64,000 nt of DNA, taken from contig JAGQDJ010000002.1 in the NCBI GenBank assembly GCA_022885665.1, positions 372,001 to 436,000 on the forward strand, read 5' to 3'. The position numbers were made by a program, and so were the translations under genes. Positions 1-13,300 of the stretch are shown one piece after another (positions within the stretch are counted from its first letter, which is position 1; every line of letters starts with the position of its first letter). Below the pieces are notes generated by a model. The model was not told the origin of the DNA and ran no database searches. It was given only the letters and a program-made list of their open reading frames with translations. The DNA comes from Triops longicaudatus (taxonomy: Eukaryota > Arthropoda > Branchiopoda > Notostraca > Triopsidae).

Positions 1-3000
1 ATTGAAATTCTGTACTGGGAATTGAAGCGAAGAGAGGGTAATCCAAACCGGGATCGCCTGGGATGGAATCTTCCAGTCGGTCTGACTTTACTTGACACCA
101 AGTCAAGCATAACAACAATACTAAAAAGAATAGAGAAAAAAAACATCTTTCTTTAAAAGCGCGCATTCTGGAAAAGATTTCCTCTCATTGTTTGCTCCTC
201 CGTCGTTACTTGCCACCCACTAAAGCTTTTCATAGCCAGTCCGTTGAATACAAACAAAACAGATCAAGAGTGCTCTAACCCATAGCTCTTGAAATGCAAA
301 CAATTAAAGTTTACTTTTCAGTTCCACTTGGAGACATTGCCAACCGTGTTTCCATACACAAAAAGTGGGTGAAGAAGTTTGTGGCCTATGGGTGTTTTAT
401 TCGAATCACGTGTTCTGCATGTATTAGCCCAGTACCCTAAAACGTGGAGAAGTGGACCAGTCATCCATCTTTCTTCAGTTGGAGTCTATAAATCCGTGGT
501 TCCTTTTTCTAAGCCTTGACTTAAAGTGTTTGGAATCGTAGAACATATTTTCCTTTTCTTTTTCGTACTTGGCGCGTGTTTTCTTTGTTCACTAAACTTC
601 CCGCGCCAGTTGCAGCACAAGACAAAAGAAAGTAAAAGGTTTTTACCCCACTGGATAACTTTACGATGTCTCACAACATGGAAGTTTTCTCCAAGGTTTG
701 CTGGTCATGAAGAAATAAAGAGCGGGATGGGGTTGGGAGAAAACAGGGAGCGCCTGGGATTCTAGTCTTGGAAGTAAAGAAGCTTTTTATATATGAATTG
801 CCAGAAAAACGACTGGCGACTCGTTCGCTTTGTGTGCCACCGAACACCCGGCGTGCGATGGCGGGAAAATCCTTCCACCACGTGACATGACTGACTGATA
901 TTTCTCCCTTGATTACTGAACCCTGGGGCGCCCTATAAGAGCAGCGAACATAACAAAAGCTGGATGCTGGTATTTGTCGAGCCATATTAACTATGCTTAT
1001 ACGCTACAACGATGAGCGGAGGAGTTCAATACTGCGTTGTGCTGTAATGAGCACCAAAAAAAAGTTTAATAGCAAACCACAGAATTTGAACTAAACCTTT
1101 TGCGGCTGATTACCCAGGGTTAAGTGTTGAACCAGTCGCTTACAAGGTAAAAGATCGCAAAAAGTTAAATTATATGGTGTAAATAATTTCTGTTTATGAA
1201 ATGTAGAAGAATTGCCTTTCATTTCGAAAGCGATTTGTCGGAAGCTCCTATTCTACCTAATGAAGGTTAATCAGCCTCGTGAGCATGGCTGGACCTCTGT
1301 GGCTTGCAATGCAAACTTTTTTTGCTTTGTATAATGCATTTTTCCTTCTGGCGACAGAAATATTTCTTCGTGTGGCACTATAAAATAAATTTCTAGTACC
1401 CGAATTCACTAGTGCACAGTTCTCAAAGTTTCAGCAGTGTTTAGTTGGCTTGTGAAACTAGGATTTTTTTTTCTCGAGTGTCGGATTTCACGTGCAACAT
1501 AGAAAGATTGAAATACGTTTTTTTAATTATTCTCTGCATATTTTTGAGAAACAGAAGCAAAGAGGTATTCTGAAAGTCTGCTTTTTCTTAAATGGAGATA
1601 TGGTTACCTAACTGGAAGCCCAAGTCCCATCTCTGTAATGTCAAGGAGAAAGACAGGACAAAGAAAGGAGCGAAGATTCACGAAGTTTGGATGTAAACGA
1701 AGGACCGAAGAAATGAATTGAATTTGCATTCCTTTGCAACTGTTTGAGTAGGCTAACTTTCGGAACTGTTTGATAAAACATTGGAGGTAGGAGGTAGATA
1801 GCAAATATAAGGTACCTGGTTCTCGAAGTTTGCATTTAATTTAATCCGTTGCAACTTGCTTTCGCATCCGAAGAAATCGGGGTCTTCTTTAGAACGTACC
1901 CAAGATATTGGGAAACATACTCAGTTATATTGAGTCCAAGATAATGAAAGCAATGTTCGAGTTTGTTATGTTTTAGCAGAAATTTTAATAATAAAACACT
2001 GTTGAGTGACGACGCTACAATTCTACATCGTATGCTACATAGAGCTAAAAAAATTTTTATTAAACAATCTCTATTAGATTGTTTATTCTTCCTCGGTGCT
2101 CCGATACATCGAATAATTTGCACTTAGTGGAGCTTCTGTCACAAAATCGAGTAAAATGTCTGATACTTTATTCGGTAAACTACGTCTTGATCAACCTCAT
2201 TCTAGTATTTAATAGTAACTCAGACCAGCGTTAACCATAAAGTCTGCTTATAATTTGAAACAAACATAAGAGCAAGGTTCAAGGTTAATGTAGGACGCTA
2301 TCCACAAAAGGTCGTCACGGAGAACGCTTATTGGTATACACATATGCATGCATTGTTGCTGAGAAGTTGCATTTGAATTTCGTTGTTTTCCAAAGTGTAG
2401 TGCATCAGAATTGAATAATATCGATGTGGGGCTTTTGTAAATACTAATTTCTGAGGGTTGCATCTACGGGTTTTAACACGGGAGCCCCAGATTTTTTTTT
2501 TTATTTATTTATTTTTCTGGTATTAAAAAAACTGTCTCCTGCTGTTTTTAGTGTGTTTTTTTTTCTCACAGAAAATGGGGGACTTTTCTTACAGTGTGAA
2601 AACGAGGTAATCGTTTATTTGTACTCATTTTTGTTGTTCCCTTTACTCCTATTTTTTATTAACTTACTAATGATTAAGCTTTGAATAATGATAGTAGAAA
2701 CTTAACACGCAAAAAGGAGTGACTTTTGGTTGAAAGCAACTTTGTTTGAAAGTCCATGAAATAAACGTTTTCTAGTTTGATAATACAGTTCGTGGACCAT
2801 TAATTTTCTAAAGAGAGGACGATGATAACAAGCGCGTCCGTTAGTAAAAGTTAGTGTTAGTATCGTTGGCACCAAAGGTGGACATTTTCCCGAAAGTTAC
2901 AGGAGCGAGGTTGAATGCAGTTCTAAAGTTACTAAATTTCCTCAAGTATAGAGGAATATATGCTTGTGGTGTGTAAAGTCGGAGCATGTTAAGCTTCTGG

Positions 3001-6000
3001 AGAAGCTTCTGTCAGCTTTTGGGCAACTGTTAAACTTGCTAAGAACCTTTTGATGAAATCAGCCAAGCAAAAATCCCCTTTCTCTTTCCCCTGAACAACC
3101 CTCTCTCTCCTTTCCCTTTCCCTGACGCACGCAGGCATAAATATGAAGACACCATACACACACACACACGTATGCATAAATACAGTGTAGCATCGTTAAT
3201 AAAGACGCCAAAGGAAATGCTCCCCTCGTTACTTCATCTTCACTTAATGAAGGCCCTCGAGCCAGATTTTCCACCACCCCTTTTCTTTTTTTCGATCTTG
3301 TGTCACAGTTCTTCGCGACATTTCGAGAGTCAGAAACGCCCTGAAAGAAACACGAATTTAAAGAAAAACATATACGACCAGGTTTTTGTACACTCACCAG
3401 GGCGTTAACGTATACTTCAAAGCATTTCTGTTTTTCCCTTTAGAATTTTCCTCTACACAATTTCGTAAGAAATGACATATTTCTATTTGGGTAAAGAAAT
3501 CTTTTGAAGCTTTCTCTCCATGTCCCTTATATCCCGATCTTCTAGCCGAAGACCAGTGAATGTCGCTTCGGACGGCGAATTCATATCGTTTTTATAGGGA
3601 AAAAAAATTATATACGACTTTCGCTTGATTGCAAGTGTCTGACAGAAAATTAGGCTTTTTTTTCATGGGGTGTTGAGCGCCAACAGTGAAGCCACCCCAA
3701 AAAGCTGTTTTTCAACTCTCCCTCTCTGTGGAATCAATAATAGTAGAAAAAGTTGAAGAAGAGCGACGGAACGAATTAGAATGCTTAAAAGACAGTTGGC
3801 GCTTTTACTTTTACAACAAACAATATTTTTCATTTTGGCTACGTTTCACTTTCCAAAATGACACTTCACACACAAAAGAAGGTTGGAAAGTTACTCACAT
3901 ACGCACTATCTTTTTATAGATAGGGGATGAGGAGAGAGAAAAGAAGGTATTGTCTTTTCTCGCAGCTTTCCGTTCCTCGGATCACGATGTGTAACATGAA
4001 AAAGGAAGAAGATGGCATGGATAAATGTCAAATTCGTTGCTCATTGACAGGCAACAGCTTTTCCTTTCCGTCGCTCCTTGTCTTTACACCCCAATTCGCC
4101 CTGTGCTTTTTTTACTACTATAGTTACACACAGGCTCCTTATCAACCCTTGACAGGCCTGTGTGCGACATAGCTAAATATGCTTTTTCTTCAGTTATTTG
4201 CTGGCTGTTAGAAACCCCGCTTAACGATGGGATCTTCTCATGATAAGCCTGTAAAGAGAAAAAAGCTCATAACGATCAGCTTTTGCTTGGCTATTGGACC
4301 AACAACTGAACTTGCAACATGTGAAATGAAGACAAAGTCTGGAGAGTATTTTTTCTTTCTCATTTTTCCCTTCTTGAGGGATCTTCCGAAATAAAGAACG
4401 TCGTAGGCTTCTGTCACCCGACTTCTCCGTCGAGGGCCACAAAATATCGTAAAGCTTTGCCAGACGCCGTGTCGTTTCCGTTCTAGTTTGTTTTTTTCCT
4501 TTTTCCGTTTCAGCATTTTACTTATAACGTAATATGCACGCCTACTGTGTATATTTCCATCTGAAATATGCGAGTTATAGCCTTAGCTTTGTTTAATTAA
4601 TTAAAGGTTAGTGTTAAGATTGAACCCTCGCTTTGAAGAAAATTCGATTTTAGTTGGAGAAATGTTTCGACATGGTGAATTTTTTCGTTAAGAAAATCTA
4701 CCATTTAGTGCGTTAGGAAGATTCATGTGATTGCTTTTTAAGCGTTATTAAATATTGATGAAGAGCAACATGAAAAGTTCATGAGCTCTTATCCAAAACA
4801 CAATATTGAGTTTTGAAATATTCAAATGATCACATGTTGCGTAGGCTTTGATTTTGAATGATCTTTTGCTATATCTCAAAACGCTTAAAGAATTCACGTT
4901 GTTGTTCAACATTGCGAGATATTTATTACAATTTCATACTTGGCTAAGGCTTTCCTTAAACTTGCCTGCTTAAGTTTTGTTCATGATTGACGGAGATCTG
5001 ACTCCGTTATTGTGTTGCGTGTTTTAAATCTTTAAGGCCTACCACATCAATTTGGGCAATTTCGAACGTTAGTTTAGGATTGCTTATACTCTGTTTTGTC
5101 CGTTAAATCGTTTGTCAAAAGGCGTTCAAAATTGGCCATGCACGGTTCTAATGGCGTCCTAAGGAGAACGCGTGAGAGAGGATCGCGGGAATCTGAAGGG
5201 AATCCCGACCACTAAATGTATAACCAGTGATTGCCAAAGAATAGGTTTTTTGCAGGTTTTTAAAATACGGTCAAATTAGAATCCTATTACTGCGTGAAAT
5301 AAGAACGAAAAGTGCTTTTCCTCTGGCACATGTAGGCAATAAACAATCCCCTTAGAGAGGTGGACAGGGCCACGGCAACACCAGCTGGACACCTTTGATC
5401 CCGTGCGTCCGTGTAAATGATGTGCTGGATGCTTTTAACAGTAATCTTGTTAATAGTCAATAGCCCTTTATTAGTCAATTGTCTACGCTAGTGTCCGATT
5501 TGCTAAACGATTAGTTTATTTGCATGCTCAAGTAATGAAATTACTTTCCTGCCAGAACTACTTTTGACCGCAAAAGCAACTGATATGCTAGTTAATTTTC
5601 GTATTTCTCACGAGCCTATGAAGAATGTGTTGGGCTTAGGCTGAATACTGACCTGCTATCTTTGAACGATATCTGCACTCGAAAGTCTTCTGGTCATCAC
5701 TGTCTGAGGTTTACTAGTTTACAGAAGCTTGTAACACGCTAGAATTTCGTACACAATACTCATTAATATCCAAGCCTATTGTATTGTTTTGATATTTTAT
5801 GCGGTGAAGTTTCCTAACAACTTCTTTTCCTAACAACTAGTTGGAAAATTAAGATGTAGATATCAACGAGGAAACACGTTAACTAAACTTGACGCGTAGT
5901 GCTTAAGCTATGGTCATCAAAAACAGCGAAGAAATCTAATATTCGCATTACGAAGGTCACAGTGAAGCAAGCAAACACAATTTTTCATGGTACAAAAGGA

Positions 6001-9000
6001 TTGTGCGAGAGAGTTTCGCAATTCCTCCTCTAGTTAACTTCAGAGTATTGCTAATTACTCTCCTTAGCTTTACCTATCGGAAATCTTCAGAATCGTCTCT
6101 CTTAATGTATACGCTAGCCAAATATAAGAACGTCTTCCTTTGAAGACTGGAAGGGTGTTGTTGACACATTTTCGCCGAAAATCCTTCGAGCGTTCGTTCT
6201 TAGCAGTTTTGGTGTCTCGAAAAAATTTTTCGACATGTGCTGCAGAACGAGTAATACAACTATTTTGTACAAAAGTAAAGGATACCCCAGTTTTTCGTAG
6301 CGACAATACTTGCCCCTTTTCCGGAAAAAAAAAATGTGAAACACTGTTAACACGTGATCAAATATCCTTTTTTTTAATATTAGCAAATATCCCTTTTTTG
6401 TGTTAATATCGTTGTATATGCCATGTATCCTGTGTAAAACTCCTTTTGTCTGCGTCCCAAACGACAAGTGTCTTGAAGAACCACGTAAAACAGAACCCTC
6501 GTGTAACAAGGGTTCTGCTATAGGGAGTAAATACTCTACTTATTGGCCTGGATCTTCCTCCGAACGGAAGCATCAGTCGGCGGAAAAGTGGAGGAAGGAA
6601 CTGCTGTATATGAGGGTAGATGAGTACAGGAAATTTAGACGTTACCTAGCAAAAGTTGCATGCTTTATTGGGCCGCTGAGTGCTCGACGACTTTCTGGAG
6701 GGTAGCCAATATTGCTCTTACGCTAAGAAGATTCTTAAAACCCGATTTGACGTGCAAAGAAGTTGCCACGGGAATCGAATCACGAACACATAATCACAAC
6801 GTCGTGTAAGATTTATTCCCCTTACCTACACACACACAGAGAATCACCACCTAAAGGTTCCCGCACCGTGTCTGAAAGCACGACAGATGCTACACTGTCG
6901 GTTATACTCGGCCAGTAGGGCTCCTATACCAAACCCCGCCCTCTTTCTTAGACTGCGCAGCAGACCACGCCTACTTGAATTGAACTAAGAATCGTTCTTG
7001 GCCAATTTTAACACTTGTATATACGTTTCGAGATTATAAATTGCTTTCAATTTTGGGGGCTTAACGTTTCTTAAGAAAGCGATTTGTCAAAAGGGGTACC
7101 TTATGGAAAGGAGAGGGAGTTTTTTGGGGGGTGAGGAAAGAAATATGTTCCATTAGCGAAGAAAGATAAAGAAATAACGTTTTGAGGGTGTGTTTAGAAA
7201 CGGGTAGATAGACGTGCTTGGCATAGGGGAGGTATTTAATTTGAGGGAGGGGTGAAGTGGCAAGTTTTTGGGGGTCGGAATGAAAGAACGAAACGGTTGC
7301 TGAAGAGAAGGGGTGAGGCGAGGCATGGAAATGATGAGATTGGGAGTGATAAGGCAGGTTTGTTCTGTAGGGATATGTTTAGTGGTTGGTGTTGAAGGAA
7401 GGGAATTTGAAATAAAGGGGAAAACTTTTTTCTTTGTGGTTGACTTTCAGTGCGTCTTCAGCCACCTGACGCTAGAATTTTTCTCGCCTTCACGTAGCCA
7501 TATGCTTCGCGTTTTCTCGCCTTACCCCACGTTGTAAAAACCTCATTCGATGGGTAGTTTAGTTGATGGTAAATCTGGGTTATGGAACAGAACCAGCAAC
7601 GTATGCTAACATACATTAAAGGCAGCCGCAATGAGAAGAAAACTAGAGCTGGAAGTGATTCGAGCTTTCTCCGATTGCGGCTTTTATAGGAAATGAATCT
7701 GAGTACGTAATACTTCACGGACTATTGCTTTTTCCAACATTCTGTAACGCTGTGTTATATTAGAACTCCAATACTGTACAGTTATGTTACGTGAAATGCT
7801 ATAGAAACTTTGCTAGCTGGTCAAGTTGTGCTTAAAATCTTCCGTAAAGGTTTTTACCGGCAAATTCACTTCATTTGCCATGTTTTAGGAAATTATACAT
7901 TGTAAAATACCCGAGGAGAATATGATAGTTCTTCGAGAAATTTACTATTTCTATACTAATTAAAAAATTGTTTGATACTTATAAACAACATATGCACACA
8001 AATAGCTGCAAGTCTCAATTCTACAATTTCTTATAACGGATTCAAATATTTGCGATGTGTCGCTTTTCCTTTATCAGAGGAAAGTTCTGTTTCTGTGGCT
8101 ATGCAATGTAGATTAGAACGCCTTCGCTATAGTCTCGTTTTATGTTAATATGTCATATGAATATAACGTACACGAAGATGTTCTTCAGACAAGTTGTGTA
8201 GGGATGGAGATGGGCGCCCATGGCAACAGAAGGGTGCCCCTATCAGTGTAATCATTGATTAATCTAAATACGTTTTCGATTTGTGGTTAAGTTGAAAAAG
8301 GAGTGATAAGCGGTATAGAAAACAAATCCTGTACTCCAGTTTTAAGGTAATGGGAAAAGCTCTTAATTTCGTTATTATAATGTAGCATAAGTAATTTTTT
8401 TTATTATTGTTCTTAGATTCCTTAGAACCTCTGTCAAATATTTATTATGTTTCTTCGAATATAACTCTGGAAAGGGGTTAACGTATTGTTGAATAGTTGA
8501 AGTAGTTCGATGTTGCCTAGTATACTCTTTATACACCATCCCAATTCCTTAGAATCTCGAACAAAGTTTTCCCTAACTTCGTTGCGTCGCCAATCAATTC
8601 TATGCTTTTCAGTAACTTTGAAATAGACAAAAGTCAATTTGTAATTCTGAAGGATTATCAGCAGAAAGAGCTCTTTAATCAAATGTATTAAATCTCACCA
8701 GAAAATGTGATCAGGGAATGTTTACGTAATTAAAATATATCTGGCTGGTGCAGGTTACTCAGGCTTCGAAATGGAGCCTTGATACGCACGCTGTTGATAA
8801 GAACAGTCAGAAGCAACGACAAAGAAAAATCTAATGCGTTGCAAAATACTGCGAATAAATGAGTTTTTTCTTTTTTTTAAGCGAACCACACCGACAATCA
8901 ATGAAATGTAAAGTTAGTTTGTTAGAAAAATGGTTCTAAGAAATAAATTAAAAAAGCGATTGATTAGAGTTATCATGGGTGACAGAAACTTAGAAGTAGC

Positions 9001-10397
9001 GCGTTCATTGAAAACCGAATGTAGGATATGGAGCTTATTTTAAATTCAAGCAACAACAAAGAAAGTTACGTATATTTTCCTGCTTTATCCCTTGTTATCT
9101 CATCTCATTTAACAATTTGTTAAACTCGCACAAAAACAGTTTTCGTTACAAGACAGGAAAGGACCCTGCATGGAAGCTTGTTTAGGAATTCGACAGAATA
9201 GTAAATACTTTTGGTGAAGTTATTTACTAGCAACACATTTTCTGCAGTTCCCTTTAGGATACTTTTTTTCTTTTCGGGTTACCTACCAGCGAAGATTATT
9301 CATTACGCAGACTTCTTCCGTTTTAATTAGTCCCGTAATGAAATGAGTAATTTATGAAAAAACTGTAGAGGAAAATCTGTAATATGGGCATCACCTTTTA
9401 TATTTTCTACGAAGTCATGTTTAAATTGTGATGTAAGAAACTTACCCAGGTTATAAAAATCTACGCAACCCATGTTAGTATGAAAACAGATTCTTAAGCT
9501 ATCTCAAATTTCAAATCGTTCAATTTTGCGGAACCTCCAGAAAATTGGCCTTCTAAAGATGCGAGGCAAATGTGGCCTACTATAAGAACATTATTAATAT
9601 TACCCTAAAGTCTGGGAAAGAGTATGAATTACATAAAAAATGGTTTATACGGATAGTGTTTTAAATCATGTAAAGTAAAAATTTACACAAAGAATAATTG
9701 ATGCAGTATATTTATGAAAAAAGCTTATCAATAAGCATGACCGCGAAGCCCTTCGTAGGCGCAAAATCAAACTGTTACATAGTTGCCACTGAGCGGACTT
9801 TTCTGAAACTCCGCGGAAGTGTTTAGAATGCTGAGAACAATAACTTGTGTAGACTGTGATGTGGCACCGAAAAAGGCCAGAACTTCGCTTGTTCATTTTT
9901 CGCATGAGAGTCTGTATTTAAACCTTTCCCTGTACGCTTTAATTTTTACTTTGGCACTACCCGATATCATCTAATGATGAAGTTACCAAATAGTTCGACG
10001 CTTGGCTCCCGCTTAATCAAATGCTCAGGCGCCTTGTAAGTTAGTATAGTATGTTCAAGAAAACATATACACCGTTTGGTTTACGAACTTCAATGGTTTC
10101 ATTATTCTATATATTCTGTGCTCCGGATTTTGCGATCCGTATGAGAAGCTAATAAGCTTCACACGGTGAACTCCACCCTAACTGCTCTTTTAACTGCACT
10201 GCTAAAATTAAGAAAAATGGTCCCTTAATAATCAAGCTAAGTTCTCTTTGTCTACATTGTACAGCAAATTCTTTAACATCTTATCGTCTAGAGGAACTAA
10301 AGCATATAGATGCACCATCCTAAAGCCTCATCCTACTTCGCTCGAATCTCGCGGGCTTCATTATTATTGGCTGTAGGGATCTGTACACTTGTTTACC
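1..10397. other. Gene-poor region upstream of ABCB8
   Basis: No exon chain with a recognisable product was found on either strand. Open frames reach at most about 130 codons, overlap one another on both strands, and look like no known family. The DNA is AT-rich. It contains a pyrimidine-rich stretch followed by a short CA run near 3090-3170, and a GC-richer patch near 6840-6970 that could be regulatory. Single CACGTG words lie near 410, 878 and 6352. Distal regulatory DNA or a non-coding transcript is possible, but nothing in the sequence proves it. Confidence 0.55.
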
Positions 10398-13300
10398 ATG
10401 GCGCTGAACCTGGTCAACTCGTGCAAAATCTCGCCAAAATTCTCGCACGTGTACAGGTATAAATATCTTATTTGCTCGTTGCCAGACGATCAAATTTATT
10501 TCCTATTAGATGTTTCCAATCTTCAAGTAAGCATGTACTGCAAAACAGTGGCTCAGTGCGCCAGTTTACCACGACAGTTCGTTCCAAAAGCGATGCTCCG
10601 AAACCCTGGAATTTGTTGGGCAAACTCGCCTTGGGAAGTGGAACTATTGTAGCTATAAAATTTGTCCATTCGCCGAATACTGCCCATTGTGAAGCCAAAA
10701 ATCGAGTCAGTGCCATCCAAGTCTTAAAGCTGAAAGACTCGAAATTTGACTGGGACAAACTATGGAGACTCTTAAAACCTCATTCGTGGCTGTTATTCAT
10801 AGCTGTAGCAGTAAGTTCTTACAGTTTGGCGTACAGTAACGCGTATACTCAAGAGCCTTTACTTCCTAGAGCGCCTTGGTTGTAGCTCTGCTCAATATAC
10901 AGATTCCACTAGCATTGGGATCAATTGTCAACGTCGTTTCTCAGTTCCTAAGCGGTCAAAGTGGGGGCAGAGACTATTTTAAAGCATTAAAAGAACCGGG
11001 AATCAAACTTTCAATCATGTACATTACTCAGGTAAGGAATGTTTGTGCATGCTATCGTAAGACAAGGAAAATAACTTCGTGAAAAGGGAAGTTCTCCAGT
11101 ATTACTGCTGTGGGATGTATAATAATTTGTTTGCATTTTAGGCACTTTTTACGTTCGTTTACATACATTCTTTGTCATGTGTGGGAGAACGAATGGCTTC
11201 TCAGTTGAGGGAAGAGTTATTTGCCAATCTTGTTAAACAAGACATCGAATTTTTTGATTCCCACAGAACAGGAGAGCTAGTCAATCGGTAAATCATTTTT
11301 GCTCTTACCTTTGCTGTTTGCTTACTGAGAAAGGTTGTCTTTCTCTTTTTTAGGTTAACAACTGATGTGCAAGAGTTCAAAAGCTCTTTTAAATTATGTA
11401 TATCCCAAGGTTTGCGTAGCGCGACACAAACGGCAGGTTGCGTAGCATCGTTGTATCTTATTTCTCCCTGGTTGACGGGATGTATCGGTGTAATTGTACC
11501 CACGGTGATTGCAATTGGTAGTGCTATGGGAAAAGGTTTGCGCGAGCTCTCCAAAGCCACTCAAGCTCAAGTAAAGCACGAGGAAAAAATGGATCGAAAG
11601 AAAGAGAAGATTAGAGCTTCTAAAAAATAAAAAACTTTTTGTTTCGTTTTGCTGTGCGTCTTCGCTTTCTAGATTGCCAGAGCTACGTCTGTCTGTGAAG
11701 AAGCTATCAGCAACGTCCGGACGGTGCGAGCGTTTGCTATGGAAGATCAGGAAGTGAATTTATACGGATCAGAGATACAGAAAGCAAGAATGATGAGCGA
11801 AAAGCTTGGCATGGGAATTGCTCTGTTCCAAGTATGTAAATAGTTTTAATTTTGTTGTCGGATCGCACGTTTGCGTACATATTTTAGTCTACCAAACGTT
11901 CCTCTTTTGGGGAAAGTCCAACTGTCATAGATACATTGGTTAAGTAATTGATGGTACACTTGCGCCTTACGTCGTCAATTTATCTGCATTAATCTCGTTA
12001 AAAATTGGTACCTAACTTTCAGTCCATAACCTAGTGAATGTGTTGGTATGAAATATTCTCCGTTTTTTTGTGAACAGTATCCAGGAAATTTGGCTGAAAT
12101 TAAATAAAAGAATCATTCGTATAGCATTCTAGCCTTTGTGTAGTAAGAGTAGATCAAGAAAATTATCTTATAATGAGCCAATGGCATTATAACCTATAAT
12201 TAATTTATTACCTCTCATCTTTTAACTATAAGAGATAAGATGTAAAGATATTGTTCCATCTCAGAGATAATTTTTCCTTTTCTTGTAAAGGCTGGTGCGA
12301 ATCTTTTCTTAAATGGAATGGTTTTGGCGACTATTGGCCTCGGCGGATCATTGATGTCACAAGGACAATTAACACCTGGTGATTTAATGGCGTTTCTGGT
12401 AGCTACACAGACGATTCAGCGATCTCTGGGACAGTTGTCGCTAATAACTGGTCACGCAATAAGGGGAATGTCAGCTGGTGCGCGAGTATTTGAAGTACGT
12501 TCATTAAACCGGCTAATACATATAACATAATCCGAGAATTGCAGTGTTCGTATATGTTTAAAAAGGAATTGCAGTGTTCATGAAAAAAAATATTTTTCTC
12601 CCTGAGAAATGTCTTCTATGACGCTTCATGGGAAGCACTGATTATTTGTTAAACACTGCGTTTGTGATGTGAAACTAAACTCATTGTTTTCTTTAGTATT
12701 GTGACCTGAAAGCCAGTATTCCGATAAAAGGCGGAAAACATATCCCGTTCCATTCTCTTTTCGGAGATGTCGAGTTCCGTAATGTATCCTTTGTATATCC
12801 TACCCGTCCTGATCAAACCGTCCTGAAGAATTTTAGCTTAAAAATCCCCGCTGGCAAAGTAGTTGCTCTGGTCGGAGCTTCCGGTGGCGGGAAGTCCACA
12901 ATCGCCTCTCTCTTGGAAAGGTATTTGCAGCTTTTCAGAACTATTGCGTTATTATGCGTTTTTTAGCTAACATTCTGCATTGTCGAAGGAACTGTAAGTT
13001 TTAGTCTGCAAATTTATTGACAGAACACTACAATCTGCAACAACTACTCTGTCAGAAGTATTACAGTGCAACCCGCTTATTTAAATAGGCACGGGACCGG
13101 ACGAACAGTATTCAAATAGTCGGAGAGCTCATAAATATGAAGTTGAGTTAAGTGGGCTTAAAGAGAACTCTCAACTTTTCAGTCAGTTATGCAGAGAATT
13201 CAGATAATTAAGCGTACTTTATGACGCCATCAGTGGGTTGGGTGGAAGGGGTAGGCCAATCATGACGCCCAGTGTTATAAGGAAAAATAGCCTAAGTTGA

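Noticed and set aside
6114..6509. 131-codon minus-strand frame in the first 10 kb
   Set aside because: Two plus-strand frames overlap it, the composition is AT-driven, and no conserved motif or splice context is visible.
10389..10652. Alternative first-exon reading of ABCB8 without the 53 bp intron
   Set aside because: It ends in unrelated sequence. Splicing 10456 to 10510 restores the frame that continues through the whole transporter.
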